Positions 9,457-18,101 of a stretch of 64,000 bases of DNA are shown one piece after another. Numbering within the stretch: the first letter of the stretch is position 1; the number at the start of each line of letters is the position of its first letter. The DNA is taken from assembly GCF_019800665.1 (NCBI RefSeq), contig NZ_JAHVKO010000005.1:124001-188000 (forward strand), written 5' to 3'. The notes under the pieces were generated by a model that did not search any database, was not told the origin of the DNA, and saw only the letters and a program-made list of their open reading frames with translations. Both the position numbers and the translations under genes were made by a program. The DNA comes from Microbulbifer agarilyticus (GTDB lineage Bacteria; Pseudomonadota; Gammaproteobacteria; Pseudomonadales; Cellvibrionaceae).

Positions 9457-10179
9457 TCAGACGAGGCTTTGCAGCTCCGGGGACCACTCCAGTTCGCGCA
9501 AGCGCACCTGCCACAGACGGCCGGTGCTACTGGGCCAATCGTAGCCCACTAGCAGTCCACGCTGGTCCACAAAGCAGTGGGCATCGCGCTCGGCCTCATC
9601 GCCCTGATAAGAGAACACCGTGACATCCGGGCCGAGATCATGCACACCCTGGATATTGGCATCACCGGGCATGACCGACGCGCGCCGGTGGCTGACTTTG
9701 GGCGCCAGTAGCTTGCCCCGCTGCGACGGGTCCACAATATCCGGCGCAACCACTTCACAGCCGAACTCCATATCGCACAGGCGCAGCAGCAGTGGCCCCA
9801 TAAAGATACGCATCAGCGGGAACAACAGACGGTTCTCGCCTTCCAGCAGCTTCTGCTGTGGTCCGTTGGGGCCAGTCCAGTCCACTTCGATCGGATCGCC
9901 AAGAGAGGCAACCTCGCCATCACTGGGGACGAGACGGTAGTGAGCATTTACCTCATCCATCTCGTCTTTCCAGGTAACCCGGCACTCGGTAACCAGCCCC
10001 GCGTCCATCAACGCGCGCACCTCTATCCCGTGGCCCTGCTCGCCCACCAGACGGCGGCTGATTAACAATTGCCGGCCCTGCGCATCGCGCCCCAATTGCC
10101 AGTCATCCTGCACCGGCATGGTTCTGCCATCGCAACTGTATTGGTAGCGGCCCTGGGCCAGGTTAGCGGTCATTCGCAT
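9457..10179 (-). CDS. Conserved hypothetical protein
   Basis: 240 residues from the ATG at 10179; AAGGA and a closer GGA precede it, and a longer frame to 10269 lacks these. No signal peptide or membrane segment. The sequence is mixed alpha/beta with many charged residues and ends in RLWQVRLRELEWSPELQSL. A central hydrophobic stretch (RLLFPLMRIFMGPLLLRL) is too polar at its edges to be a confident membrane helix. I do not recognise the family. It is divergent from the nfeD-SPFH pair and separated from pldA by 86 nt. Confidence 0.7.
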   Translation of the reverse strand: MRMTANLAQGRYQYSCDGRTMPVQDDWQLGRDAQGRQLLISRRLVGEQGHGIEVRALMDAGLVTECRVTWKDEMDEVNAHYRLVPSDGEVASLGDPIEVDWTGPNGPQQKLLEGENRLLFPLMRIFMGPLLLRLCDMEFGCEVVAPDIVDPSQRGKLLAPKVSHRRASVMPGDANIQGVHDLGPDVTVFSYQGDEAERDAHCFVDQRGLLVGYDWPSSTGRLWQVRLRELEWSPELQSLV

Positions 10180-10273
10180 CGGGAGTCCGTCCTTGGAGTC
10201 GTCTGCGGAAAGTATTGCACACCCCCTCACTTTTGCTGCGCTTTGATGAAGTTTTCGCGAACTTTTCACTCGT

Positions 10274-10309
10274 TATTTTTCGACAGACTTCGCTGCTATT
10301 CGAAAAATA
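10274..10309. repeat. Inverted repeat in the nfeD promoter region
   Basis: TATTTTTCGA (10274-10283) and TCGAAAAATA (10300-10309) are exact inverted copies separated by 16 nt. The region lies between the divergent hypothetical gene and nfeD, about 150 nt before the nfeD start. The spacing fits a dimeric regulator site or a cruciform better than a terminator, as no T-tract follows. Confidence 0.6.
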
Positions 10310-10461
10310 CTGCCGTGAGTTATGGTGAAAAAGTAATCACAAAATTTGCTACCTTGCGCAATAGTGCGCGCGCCACATTGGATTGGGGCATAATCTCCCG
10401 CTTGCATACGCGCACATTGTGAGCGCTAGGAAATTCACGCATTACCAAGGAGAAGGCCATC

Positions 10462-10923
10462 ATGCTGGAATGGCTCAATACACATATCGCCTACTGGCAC
10501 TGGCTGGTGCTGGGCTTGTTGCTGGTTACCGCGGAAATATTTGTTTCCGGGTTTGTTCTTTTCTGGTTCGGCCTGGCCGCGCTGTTCATGGGCGTTTTGC
10601 TGATGGCAGTGGGCATGCCGATTACCGCGCAACTGGTGATCTGGGCAGGACTATCCATCGCGCTGGTATTTCTCTGGCAAAAATTCATTAAGCCCAACTG
10701 GAGAGATCGCACCACCTCGGGCATGGCGCTGGAAGCGCTCACCGGCCAGGTGGGCTCGGTAATCGAAACCAATATTGGCAAACCCCGTGGGCGCCTGCGC
10801 TTTCCCGCACCAATTTTGGGCGAGGACGAGTGGATGTTTATGAGCACCAGTCAAATTGCTGTGGGCGAACGGGTGAAGGTGCTGAATATTTCCGGCAACA
10901 CGCTGGTTGTCGGCCCACTGTAA
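10462..10923 (+). CDS. NfeD-family membrane protein
   Basis: 153 residues. Two to three membrane helices (about 5-75) are followed by a soluble OB-fold domain (about 85-150), the short NfeD1b layout seen in E. coli YbbJ. The soluble part ends GERVKVLNISGNTLVVGPL, typical of NfeD OB folds. The ATG follows AAGGAGAAGG. It is the first gene of a pair with the SPFH protein 63 nt downstream. In this family NfeD partners an SPFH protein in membrane-microdomain or protein quality-control assemblies; that role is known only in outline. Confidence 0.9.
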   Translation: MLEWLNTHIAYWHWLVLGLLLVTAEIFVSGFVLFWFGLAALFMGVLLMAVGMPITAQLVIWAGLSIALVFLWQKFIKPNWRDRTTSGMALEALTGQVGSVIETNIGKPRGRLRFPAPILGEDEWMFMSTSQIAVGERVKVLNISGNTLVVGPL

Positions 10924-10986
10924 GCCCTTCGACACAGCACCAAAAACACCGAAAAAAAACTAACAAGACCTAACTGGGGAAATTAA

Positions 10987-11832
10987 ATGGAAGGATTATC
11001 CGTAGTACTGGCACTGGTTGTGCTGGTGATCATTACCATCGGCATGGGCATCCGCATTGTGCCGCAGGGTTCCAAGCACATTGTGCAGCGCCTGGGTAAA
11101 TACCACAGCACCTTAAACCCGGGCATGAATGTCATCATTCCCTACGTAGATCAGGTGCCCTACAAGGTAACCACCAAAGACATCGTGCTGGATATCCCGT
11201 CGCAGGAAGTGATTACCCACGACAACGCCACCATCATTGCCAACGCCGTGGCGTACATCAACATCGTCTCCCCGGAGAAGGCGGTATACGGTGTAGAAGA
11301 TTACGAAATTGCGATCCAGAACCTGGTGCAGACGGCACTGCGTTCCATTGTTGGTGAAATGTCCCTGGACTCCGCACTTTCTTCCCGCGACCTGATCAAG
11401 GCGAAGCTGAAAGAAGCAATCTCCGACGATATTGCCGACTGGGGTATCAACCTTAAGACGGTTGAGATCCAGGACATCAACCCGTCCGCGACCATGCAGA
11501 AGGCGATGGAAGAACAGGCTGCCGCGGAACGCCAGCGCCGGGCAACGGTAACCCGTGCGGAAGGTGAAAAACAGGCGGCGATCCTGGAGGCCGACGGCCG
11601 TCTGGAAGCTTCCAAGCGTGACGCGAAAGCCCAGGTAGTACTGGCCGATGCGAGCCGCGAGGCCATTGAGCGGGTAACCCAGGCCATCGGCGAAAAAGAA
11701 ATGCCGGTAATGTACTTGTTGGGTGAGCGCTATATCAACGCGCTGGAAGGGCTGTCGACCTCTGACAATGCCAAGAACATTATCTTCCCGGCCGACCTGC
11801 CGAATGCGGTAAAAGGTCTGCTTAACCGCTGA
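10987..11832 (+). CDS. SPFH/band-7 (stomatin-like) protein, QmcA type
   Basis: 281 residues. One N-terminal membrane anchor (about 4-25) is followed by the SPFH domain (about 28-190: IVPQGSKHIVQRLGKYH, ITHDNATIIANAVAYINI) and an Ala/Glu/Arg-rich coiled coil (about 175-235: EEQAAAERQRRATVTRAEGE). These proteins form oligomeric cages at the membrane and interact with proteases such as FtsH. The gene is paired with nfeD as in E. coli ybbJ-qmcA. The next gene converges from the other strand 45 nt downstream. Confidence 0.92.
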   Translation: MEGLSVVLALVVLVIITIGMGIRIVPQGSKHIVQRLGKYHSTLNPGMNVIIPYVDQVPYKVTTKDIVLDIPSQEVITHDNATIIANAVAYINIVSPEKAVYGVEDYEIAIQNLVQTALRSIVGEMSLDSALSSRDLIKAKLKEAISDDIADWGINLKTVEIQDINPSATMQKAMEEQAAAERQRRATVTRAEGEKQAAILEADGRLEASKRDAKAQVVLADASREAIERVTQAIGEKEMPVMYLLGERYINALEGLSTSDNAKNIIFPADLPNAVKGLLNR

Positions 11833-11877
11833 TCAACTCGATATGAATCTGGTAGCGCTAACTGACCCAATCGCGGG

Positions 11878-12375
11878 TTACAGGTAGCGCTGCCAGAATT
11901 CCGCCTGGCCAAACTCTTCATCCAGAGCATAGGGTTTAAACCCACACTTGCGATACGCCGCCTGCGCCGGCAGATTTTTCTCCAACACCTCAAGGGTTAT
12001 CTTGGTACACCCTCGCGCCTTGGCCTCTGCCACCACATGCTCGAACATCTTGGTGCATATCCCCGCGCCCCGTGCCGACGCGCTCACCACCACATCGTGA
12101 ATGTTCACCAAAGGCTTACAGGCGAAGGTGGAAAAACCCATAAAACAATTCGTTAAGCCAACGGCTTGCTCGCCGCGATAAGCCAGGATCGAAAAGGCTC
12201 CGGGAAATTCAGCCAAACGCGCCAGCAACTGCTCGTTACAAATTTCTGACAGTGGTTCACCCCCACCGCAGGGGTCCAGAGCATATTCATTCAGCAGCGC
12301 CAGCAAATCAGCGCCCTGTTTGCTGTCACGGTAATCGGCGATCACCGTGACAATATCATTCTCGGAACTACCCAA
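11878..12375 (-). CDS. GNAT-family N-acetyltransferase
   Basis: 165 residues starting at a TTG (12375) behind AAGGA with about 8 nt spacing; no ATG fits. The acetyl-CoA motif A is VNIHDVVVSASARGAGI, with R-x-x-G-x-G/A represented by ARGAGI. Motif B appears as NLPAQAAYRKCGFKPY. The substrate is unknown. The gene is convergent with the SPFH gene. Confidence 0.85.
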   Translation of the reverse strand: MGSSENDIVTVIADYRDSKQGADLLALLNEYALDPCGGGEPLSEICNEQLLARLAEFPGAFSILAYRGEQAVGLTNCFMGFSTFACKPLVNIHDVVVSASARGAGICTKMFEHVVAEAKARGCTKITLEVLEKNLPAQAAYRKCGFKPYALDEEFGQAEFWQRYL

Positions 12376-12447
12376 TTCTCACATCCTTAGACAGTCTCAT
12401 GATTGTTTTTTAAACGCGGTTCAACAGAGAGCTTCGGAACGTATGAA

Positions 12448-12636
12448 TTACTGATCCACCTGACCGGCTTCGGCCTCGATCACGATCTCCTCCTGCTCGG
12501 CGAAGAAGCGGCGGTAATTGCGGATACGTGCCCGCTGGGCCGCGAGCCAAAGCACTTTTTTCCGGCGCCGCGACTGCACCGCATTGTGTCGGTTAAAGCG
12601 GCGTGGTCGGCGAATTTTGGCACTGCGAAGCCCCAT
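12448..12636 (-). CDS. Small arginine-rich protein
   Basis: 62 residues. The first half is highly basic (MGLRSAKIRRPRRFNRHNAV, then a QSRRRKKV stretch); the second half is more acidic (FFAEQEEIVIEAEAG). The start is well supported: AAGGAGAT (12643-12650 on the complementary strand) sits 6 nt before the ATG at 12636. No recognised domain. The basic half could bind nucleic acid or ribosomes; that is conjecture. It lies alone between the GNAT gene and the divergent carbonic anhydrase gene. Confidence 0.6.
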   Translation of the reverse strand: MGLRSAKIRRPRRFNRHNAVQSRRRKKVLWLAAQRARIRNYRRFFAEQEEIVIEAEAGQVDQ

Positions 12637-12839
12637 GGCTCAATCTCCTTGTTGATCCGGTATGCGCGGCTGGATAAAGCCTTTGCCTGAAGCGCAAGCT
12701 GGCAGGTTAGCAGAAGGCATAAAGCGGCCGCTAGCCGCTGAGGGCATAGATGCATCCGCGGCTGGAAATTCAACGTATTCCCCAGCGATCATAAACAGGA
12801 TATTCTGCCAAAACGACGCTAACCAACGGATTGATTGCC

Positions 12840-13496
12840 TTGCCTGAACTGCAAGACCTTATCGAGAAAAATCGCCACTGGTCGGAAACTACCCGCGCGC
12901 AGGCGCCGGACTTTTTCCGCGACCTTTCCGCACAACAGTCTCCCGACTACCTGTGGATCGGCTCTGCGGACAGCCGCGTTACGCCCAATCAGATCGTTGG
13001 ACTGATGCCCGGCGAACTGTTTGTGCATCGCAACGTGGCCAACGTCGTAGCACCCTCCGACCTAAACTGCCTATCCGTACTGCAGTATGCGGTGGAAGTC
13101 TTGCAGGTGAAGCACATCCTCGTGGTCGGACACTACGGCTGTGGTGGGGTCAATGCCGCGCTGGAAGATACCCGCATGGGGCTGATCGAAAGCTGGCTAA
13201 GACACGTCAAGGATGTACGCGACAAACACCACACCCTGATCGAACTGTTCCCGCAACACCAGCATGGAGATCTGCTGTGTGAGCTGAATGTACTGGAGCA
13301 AGTGATTCACGTGTGCCAGTCGCCCCCGGTGCTGGATGCCTGGGATCGGAGGCAGAAAGTCGCGGTTCACGGCTGGGTATATCGCCTCAGCAACGGGCTG
13401 ATCAAAGACCTGCAGCTGACCATAGAAAGCCCCGAACAGGTCAATGACATCTACCACCGGGCCCTGACCACCATCGCCCAGCGCGACAAAGATTAA
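12840..13496 (+). CDS. can: Beta-carbonic anhydrase, Can type, with Cys42 replaced by Ser
   Basis: 218 residues. I chose the TTG at 12840 (GGA 9 nt upstream): this start gives E. coli Can numbering exactly; a TTG at 12831 is the alternative. Beta-carbonic anhydrases hydrate CO2 to bicarbonate with a zinc held by Cys42, His98 and Cys101. Here His98 and Cys101 are present (GHYGCGG) and so are Asp44 and Arg46, but the first ligand reads IGSADSRVT instead of IGCSDSRVP, so residue 42 is Ser (codon TCT). The Pro after SRV is also Thr. The rest of the family core (PGELFVHRNVANVV, LSVLQYAVEVL) is intact. The change may impair zinc binding, alter function or be a sequence error (TGT to TCT is one base). 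Confidence 0.92.
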   Translation: MPELQDLIEKNRHWSETTRAQAPDFFRDLSAQQSPDYLWIGSADSRVTPNQIVGLMPGELFVHRNVANVVAPSDLNCLSVLQYAVEVLQVKHILVVGHYGCGGVNAALEDTRMGLIESWLRHVKDVRDKHHTLIELFPQHQHGDLLCELNVLEQVIHVCQSPPVLDAWDRRQKVAVHGWVYRLSNGLIKDLQLTIESPEQVNDIYHRALTTIAQRDKD

Positions 13497-13621
13497 AGTG
13501 CTCCACCAGCACCGGCTCAGCTTCCTTAACTTTCCCCCCGTTTTTCCCTACACTCCTCTGCCACGAAAGTCTGACCAGTGCTTGGTCACCTTAATGAATA
13601 AAGCAGTTTCCAGGGGTAACC

Positions 13622-15292
13622 ATGTCCAACTTCCGCGTGTGGGAATGCCAGATTTGTGGCTGGATTTACGACGAGGCCAAAGGCTCACCAGATGACGGCA
13701 TCCCGCCGGGCACCCGCTGGGAAGACGTGCCCGACGATTGGGCCTGCCCGGAGTGCGGCGCCAGCAAAGATGAATTCGAAATGTTGGCCGTGGTTGGCAA
13801 TCCACCCGCCCAGCAACCTGAAGTGAGCACCGCCCCACAAGCTGCCGCCGCTCCCACACCAACTACCTCGGCACAAACCTCCGCCAACCGCATCTGGGAG
13901 TGCATGGTATGCGGCTGGATCTACGACGAGTCCAAAGGTGCGCCGGAAGAAGGCATTGCCCCGGGCACCCGCTGGGAAGATATCCCCGATGACTGGACCT
14001 GCCCGGAATGTGGCGTGGGTAAAGAAGATTTCGATATGGTGCTGGTTAACCAGCCCGAGCCGGAAGCAGCCTCGACGGCACAGGCAGAAGCCGCTCCCAT
14101 TGAGCTGGACGACACCCTGCCACTGGTGATTATCGGCACCGGACTCGCCGGCTACCACCTGGCAAAAGAATTCCGCAAACTGGACCAGCGCACCCCGCTG
14201 ACCCTGATCACCGGCGACGATGGCACCTTCTACTCCAAGCCGCTATTGTCCGCCTCCCTCGCTCACGGCAAGACCCCGCAACAGCTGGCGACCGCCAGTG
14301 CCGAAGATATGGCCCGGGAACTGAACGCGGAGATCCTGGTGCACACCCACGTCACCAATCTCGATCGCGAGGCCAAACTACTGTCGCTGGTTTCCGACGG
14401 TGGTATCAGCGCCGAGCTGCCTTATGGCCGCCTGGTATTCGCCACCGGTGCCAACTGCACGCCGCTGCCGCCGATGGAAGGCAACGGCATGTCGCGCCTG
14501 TTCCGCGTCAACAACCTTTCCGACTATCACCGCTTCCGCACCGCACTGGCCAACCGCAAGCGCGTATTGCTGATCGGCGCGGGGCTGATTGGCTGTGAAT
14601 TCGCCAATGACCTGATTCAGGCGGGCTACTCGGTGGATGTGGTGGACGTACAGGCATGGCCGCTGGCCACCCTGCTGCCAGAGGCTGCGGGCCGCGATAT
14701 CCAGAATGCGCTTGAGCAGGCGGGCGTGCGCTTCCATTTCGGCGCCGGCGTCACCAAGCTCGAGCAGCGTGCCGGCGGCATTCGCGCGCAGTTGGCCGAT
14801 GGCAGTGTCATCGAAGCAGACCTAGCACTGGCCGCCCTGGGCCTCAAGCCCAACGTGGGGCTGGCGGAAAGCGCCGGCCTCACCGTCAAACGCGGTATCG
14901 CCACCAATCGCGCGCTACAAACCAGCGACGCGGACATCTTCGCACTCGGCGACTGCGCCGAAGTCGATGGCCACAACCTGTTCTTTGTCGCGCCCCTGAC
15001 CCAGAGTGCACGCGCGCTGGCACAAACCCTTGCCGGCAACCACACCGAGGTGCAGTACGGCACTTTGCCAGTAGCGGTGAAAACCACCTTGCGCCCCACC
15101 GTGGTATGCCCGCCGCGTGCCGGCAGCTTTGCCGAAGGCACTGCAGACTGGAAGGTCACCAAGCTCGAAGACGGCGTCGTCGCGGAATTCCTGAGCAACG
15201 ATGGCCAACTGCTCGGCTTCGCCCTCACCGGCAGTGGCATTGCCCAGCGCGACAACCTGAGCAAGCGCTGTGTGCCATTGATGGACTCCTAA
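13622..15292 (+). CDS. Two-rubredoxin / rubredoxin reductase fusion
   Basis: 556 residues. Rubredoxin 1 (about 5-54) has iron ligands Cys9, Cys12, Cys42 and Cys45 ([10 protein letters not shown] and CPECGAS). Rubredoxin 2 (about 90-140) repeats the pattern with Cys94, Cys97, Cys127 and Cys130. A linker rich in Ala, Pro and Thr joins them. From about residue 158 an FAD/NAD(P)H reductase follows, with FAD motif [16 protein letters not shown] motif [13 protein letters not shown] and the FAD-closing motif IFALGDCAE. The fusion lets one polypeptide carry electrons from NAD(P)H through FAD to rubredoxin. Acceptors in relatives include alkane hydroxylases and oxygen- or peroxide-reducing enzymes; none is encoded beside it. 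The flavin reductase gene follows 101 nt later. Confidence 0.93.
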   Translation: MSNFRVWECQICGWIYDEAKGSPDDGIPPGTRWEDVPDDWACPECGASKDEFEMLAVVGNPPAQQPEVSTAPQAAAAPTPTTSAQTSANRIWECMVCGWIYDESKGAPEEGIAPGTRWEDIPDDWTCPECGVGKEDFDMVLVNQPEPEAASTAQAEAAPIELDDTLPLVIIGTGLAGYHLAKEFRKLDQRTPLTLITGDDGTFYSKPLLSASLAHGKTPQQLATASAEDMARELNAEILVHTHVTNLDREAKLLSLVSDGGISAELPYGRLVFATGANCTPLPPMEGNGMSRLFRVNNLSDYHRFRTALANRKRVLLIGAGLIGCEFANDLIQAGYSVDVVDVQAWPLATLLPEAAGRDIQNALEQAGVRFHFGAGVTKLEQRAGGIRAQLADGSVIEADLALAALGLKPNVGLAESAGLTVKRGIATNRALQTSDADIFALGDCAEVDGHNLFFVAPLTQSARALAQTLAGNHTEVQYGTLPVAVKTTLRPTVVCPPRAGSFAEGTADWKVTKLEDGVVAEFLSNDGQLLGFALTGSGIAQRDNLSKRCVPLMDS

Positions 15293-15393
15293 CCAGGAAC
15301 TCCAGTAGGCCAACGAAAGAAAATCACGCGCCGGCGGCACTTTTCCCGTAGAATGGCCGCCCGCACATTTTTTGTACACAATTTGAACGAAGT

Positions 15394-15948
15394 ATGACGG
15401 CATCCACCCAACCCACCCCTTCCGGGGAATCAGCAAATCCTGCCAAGCCTGCCGCAGACGCTCAGGCCAAGGCCGAGCGTGCCCGCGCCCTGCGCGACAC
15501 CCTCGGGCAGTTCGCCACCGGCGTGACCGTGGTCACCGCATTGAATGCACAGGGTGAGCCGGTCGGCATGACCGTCAACAGCTTTAACTCCGTGTCCCTG
15601 GACCCTGCGTTGATCCTGTGGAGCATCGACCGCGGTTGTATGAGCTACGCGGCCTACACCGAAGGGGAGTACTTCGCGGTACACGTACTGAAAGGCGACC
15701 AGCAAAACGTATCCAACCTGTTTGCGGGCCGCGGTGCCGACAAGTTTGGCCAGGTGAAATGGCACAAGGACGCCAATGGTGTCCCGCACCTCGACGACTG
15801 TGCGGCCATATTTCACTGCCGCCGCGTGCAGAATATCGAGGGTGGCGACCACACCATCCTGCTGGGCGAGGTAGTGGAGTTTTCCGCCGCGGGTGGTGAA
15901 CCACTGGTCTTCCACTGCGGGCAATACCGAGCACTTGCCGGCCAGTAA
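15394..15948 (+). CDS. Flavin reductase-like FMN-binding protein
   Basis: 184 residues. After a low-complexity N-terminus (about 1-28), a split-barrel flavin reductase domain begins at LRDTLGQFATGVTVVTALN and contains GMTVNSFNSVSLDPALILWS, VHVLKGDQQNVSNLFAGRG and a C-terminal GGEPLVFHCGQYRAL. Members bind FMN/FAD and supply reduced flavin to partner monooxygenases or bind flavin as a cofactor. The upstream rubredoxin reductase is on the same strand and could share a transcript. A Rho-independent terminator follows. Confidence 0.9.
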   Translation: MTASTQPTPSGESANPAKPAADAQAKAERARALRDTLGQFATGVTVVTALNAQGEPVGMTVNSFNSVSLDPALILWSIDRGCMSYAAYTEGEYFAVHVLKGDQQNVSNLFAGRGADKFGQVKWHKDANGVPHLDDCAAIFHCRRVQNIEGGDHTILLGEVVEFSAAGGEPLVFHCGQYRALAGQ

Positions 15949-15965
15949 ACTGGCCGCTCCTCTCA

Positions 15966-15988
15966 GGGCGCTTCACGGCGCCCGTTTT
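15966..15988 (+). terminator. Rho-independent terminator after flavin reductase gene
   Basis: Stem GGGCGC / GCGCCC (15966-15971 and 15978-15983) with loop TTCACG, then GTTTT. It begins 18 nt after the stop codon. Confidence 0.7.
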
Positions 15989-16186
15989 CCTCCTCCCCCT
16001 CGTAAAACTTCGACATAAGCCCTTCCGAGCCACCGTAAAGCCGTTCAGTTATAAACGTGCCTCAGTGTTTCGTTAAATGATCTAAAAAATTCCGGCACTT
16101 TCTACCCTGCGTATTTGTGACGCTGTCACCTCATGGTCATACTTCTGGTACACCCTTGGGAGACCTCCGCCACCGTGGACGTCGAG

Positions 16187-16954
16187 ATGCGAACCAGCGA
16201 CACCCTCTTTTGCTTTGCTCACCGTGGCTATCCCAAGCGCGCCACGGAAAATACCCTGCAGGCCATCACTCACGCACTGGAGTTTGATATCGACGGTGTG
16301 GAAATTGATGTGTGGAATGTGGGGGGAGAGCTGATGGTCAAACACGACCGTCGTCTGGGACGCCTGCTCGCGGGCCAGGAACTACTGACGGATATGGCCC
16401 CCGCCGCCCTGCGCAAAATGCTGTTGCCGGGTGGTGAGAAGGTCCCCACCCTGCGGGAGGTGCTGGAGCTGATTGGCAACAACGCACAGCTCAATATCGA
16501 ACTCAAAGGCCCCAACTGCGCAGCACTGGCGGCAAAAGAGCTGGAAGCCTACGTCCGCGATAACGGTGCCAGCTACGAGCAGTACATCCTATCCTCGTTC
16601 GACCACCGCCAAGTGTATCAGTGCCTACAGTTGATTCCCCAGGTACGCAGAGGCGTACTCATTGATGGGGTGCCACTGGATCTGGCCGCCTGCGCCGAGC
16701 CGCTGGAAGCCTATTCACTGCACCACAGCCTCAACTTTGTCTGCCCCGAGATTATCGCCGACGGGCACAAACGCGGCCTGAAAAGCTACGTATTTACCGT
16801 AAACCACCCACACGACCTGAACCTGGTCGCCGCCATGGGCGCCGATGGTGTGTTTACCGATGAACCGCAACTGATCATGGATTACAACGCCACCAAAACC
16901 GCGGAGCTGGTGGCCCAGCAGCTACAGACCTCAGGTGGCATAAAGGCCCAGTAA
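16187..16954 (+). CDS. Glycerophosphodiester phosphodiesterase (GDPD family)
   Basis: 255 residues from the ATG at 16187 (GGA 7 nt upstream); a frame beginning at 16133 has no ribosome site. Family motifs are present: FAHRGYPKRATENT (catalytic His and Arg), VEIDVWNVGGELMVKHDR (metal-binding Glu-x-Asp and His) and INIELKG-like LNIELKGPN. A late GVFTDEPQLIMDY matches the family end. It hydrolyses glycerophosphodiesters to glycerol-3-phosphate and an alcohol. No signal peptide, so likely cytoplasmic (UgpQ-like) rather than periplasmic (GlpQ-like). Confidence 0.92.
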   Translation: MRTSDTLFCFAHRGYPKRATENTLQAITHALEFDIDGVEIDVWNVGGELMVKHDRRLGRLLAGQELLTDMAPAALRKMLLPGGEKVPTLREVLELIGNNAQLNIELKGPNCAALAAKELEAYVRDNGASYEQYILSSFDHRQVYQCLQLIPQVRRGVLIDGVPLDLAACAEPLEAYSLHHSLNFVCPEIIADGHKRGLKSYVFTVNHPHDLNLVAAMGADGVFTDEPQLIMDYNATKTAELVAQQLQTSGGIKAQ

Positions 16955-17005
16955 GCACTGGCGAGCGCGCTAATAGCCGTCCCCACCAGCCATGTTTCCA
17001 CCTAT

Positions 17006-17671
17006 TTACTGCCCACGGTTATCCAGCATATTCAGCAACTGCTCGACACTCGGACGGGTTTTGTAATCTTTGGACACATGGGCCCACTCCACGGTACCCG
17101 CCTTATCCAGCAGGAAGATACCGGGGGCCGCGATTTTGTGGTGATCCCGCCCGGACCAATCCTCCAGCACAATACCGTAGGTTTTGTACTTCTCCGCGGT
17201 GGCATCGTCGATCTCGATAATTACATCAAATGCCTCATGCGCCTTCAGGTCTGGATCGGACAGTACCGGGAAGGGAATCTCATAGGTTGCCTTGGCCATG
17301 GCACTGGCATCCGGCTTATCCACACTCACCAGTACCGGGGTAACGCCGCGCTTCTCGAATTCCGGCCAGGCCTCCGCCAGCTGACGGATCTGCACGTTGC
17401 AGTAGGGGCACCAGCCACCCCGGTAAAAGATCACCAGCAGCGGTGCCTTGTCTTTTGCCAGAGCCTCCAGGGATACGGGGCTACCCTTATGATCAAGCAC
17501 GCTGAAATCGGCCACCTTGGCGCCCGGCTTCACGCCTGAGTCCGCAGTACCAAGTGCCGATTCGTCGGTGACCGACAGCTCCGGAAGCCGCTCCGGCAAC
17601 TTGATGTCCTGCGCCTGAGCGAGCCCAGACAGGCAGGCCAACAGGCCGGCCAGATAAACAAAACGTTTCAT
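17006..17671 (-). CDS. Exported AhpC/TSA-type peroxiredoxin-like protein
   Basis: 221 residues from the ATG at 17671, behind AAGGAG; this start gives a clean signal peptide (MKRFVYLAGLLACLSGLAQA). The thioredoxin-fold domain contains LLVIFYRGGWCPYCNVQIRQ with Cys88 and Cys91 (CxxC), then VLVSVDKPDAS and PFPVLSDPDL. It belongs to the AhpC/TSA-Redoxin superfamily; the CPYC pair is more thiol-oxidoreductase-like than a 2-Cys peroxiredoxin. It is predicted to act in the periplasm. It is divergent from the lipoprotein gene, with 41 nt between starts. Confidence 0.88.
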   Translation of the reverse strand: MKRFVYLAGLLACLSGLAQAQDIKLPERLPELSVTDESALGTADSGVKPGAKVADFSVLDHKGSPVSLEALAKDKAPLLVIFYRGGWCPYCNVQIRQLAEAWPEFEKRGVTPVLVSVDKPDASAMAKATYEIPFPVLSDPDLKAHEAFDVIIEIDDATAEKYKTYGIVLEDWSGRDHHKIAAPGIFLLDKAGTVEWAHVSKDYKTRPSVEQLLNMLDNRGQ

Positions 17672-17712
17672 CAAAACTCCTTGATTACATTTATGACAGG
17701 TGAAAACGGAAC

Positions 17713-18033
17713 ATGCGCCCAACATTGATACCCACAACCCCAAAGGTACGCCGTGTACTTATCAACACAGTACTCTACCCAATACTCCTGGTTGCCGCAC
17801 TTCCGTTACTTAACGCCTGCAGCGAGCGACAAGATAACGATGGCAAAGCCATACTCGACCAGAGCAACCCAGCCGCGGAGCACTGCGCCAAAATCGGCGG
17901 TAAGCCAGGGACCTATACGCAGCCTAGCGGCGATCAGGTCAGTACCTGCACAATGCCCGACGGGCGTGAGTGTGATGCCTGGAAGCTAATGCGGGACGAA
18001 CAGTGCCAAGTAATCGAGCGGCAAAACCCGTAA
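17713..18033 (+). CDS. DUF333-family lipoprotein
   Basis: 106 residues. A long N-terminal segment precedes a hydrophobic helix and a lipobox (LPLLNAC, Cys36). The mature part has NPAAEHCAKIGGKPGTY and a Cys-rich CTMPDGRECDAWKLMRDEQC, the DUF333 (putative hemolysin/YoaF-like) signature, with four cysteines likely forming disulfides. AGGTGA precedes the ATG. Function of the family is unproven despite the hemolysin label. Confidence 0.85.
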   Translation: MRPTLIPTTPKVRRVLINTVLYPILLVAALPLLNACSERQDNDGKAILDQSNPAAEHCAKIGGKPGTYTQPSGDQVSTCTMPDGRECDAWKLMRDEQCQVIERQNP

Positions 18034-18101
18034 ACTGCGAACCAAGAAAATGGCGAGTAGCCGTATCGCTGACATGCGAACGGACAGAAGTGAGAGAAAA
18101 A

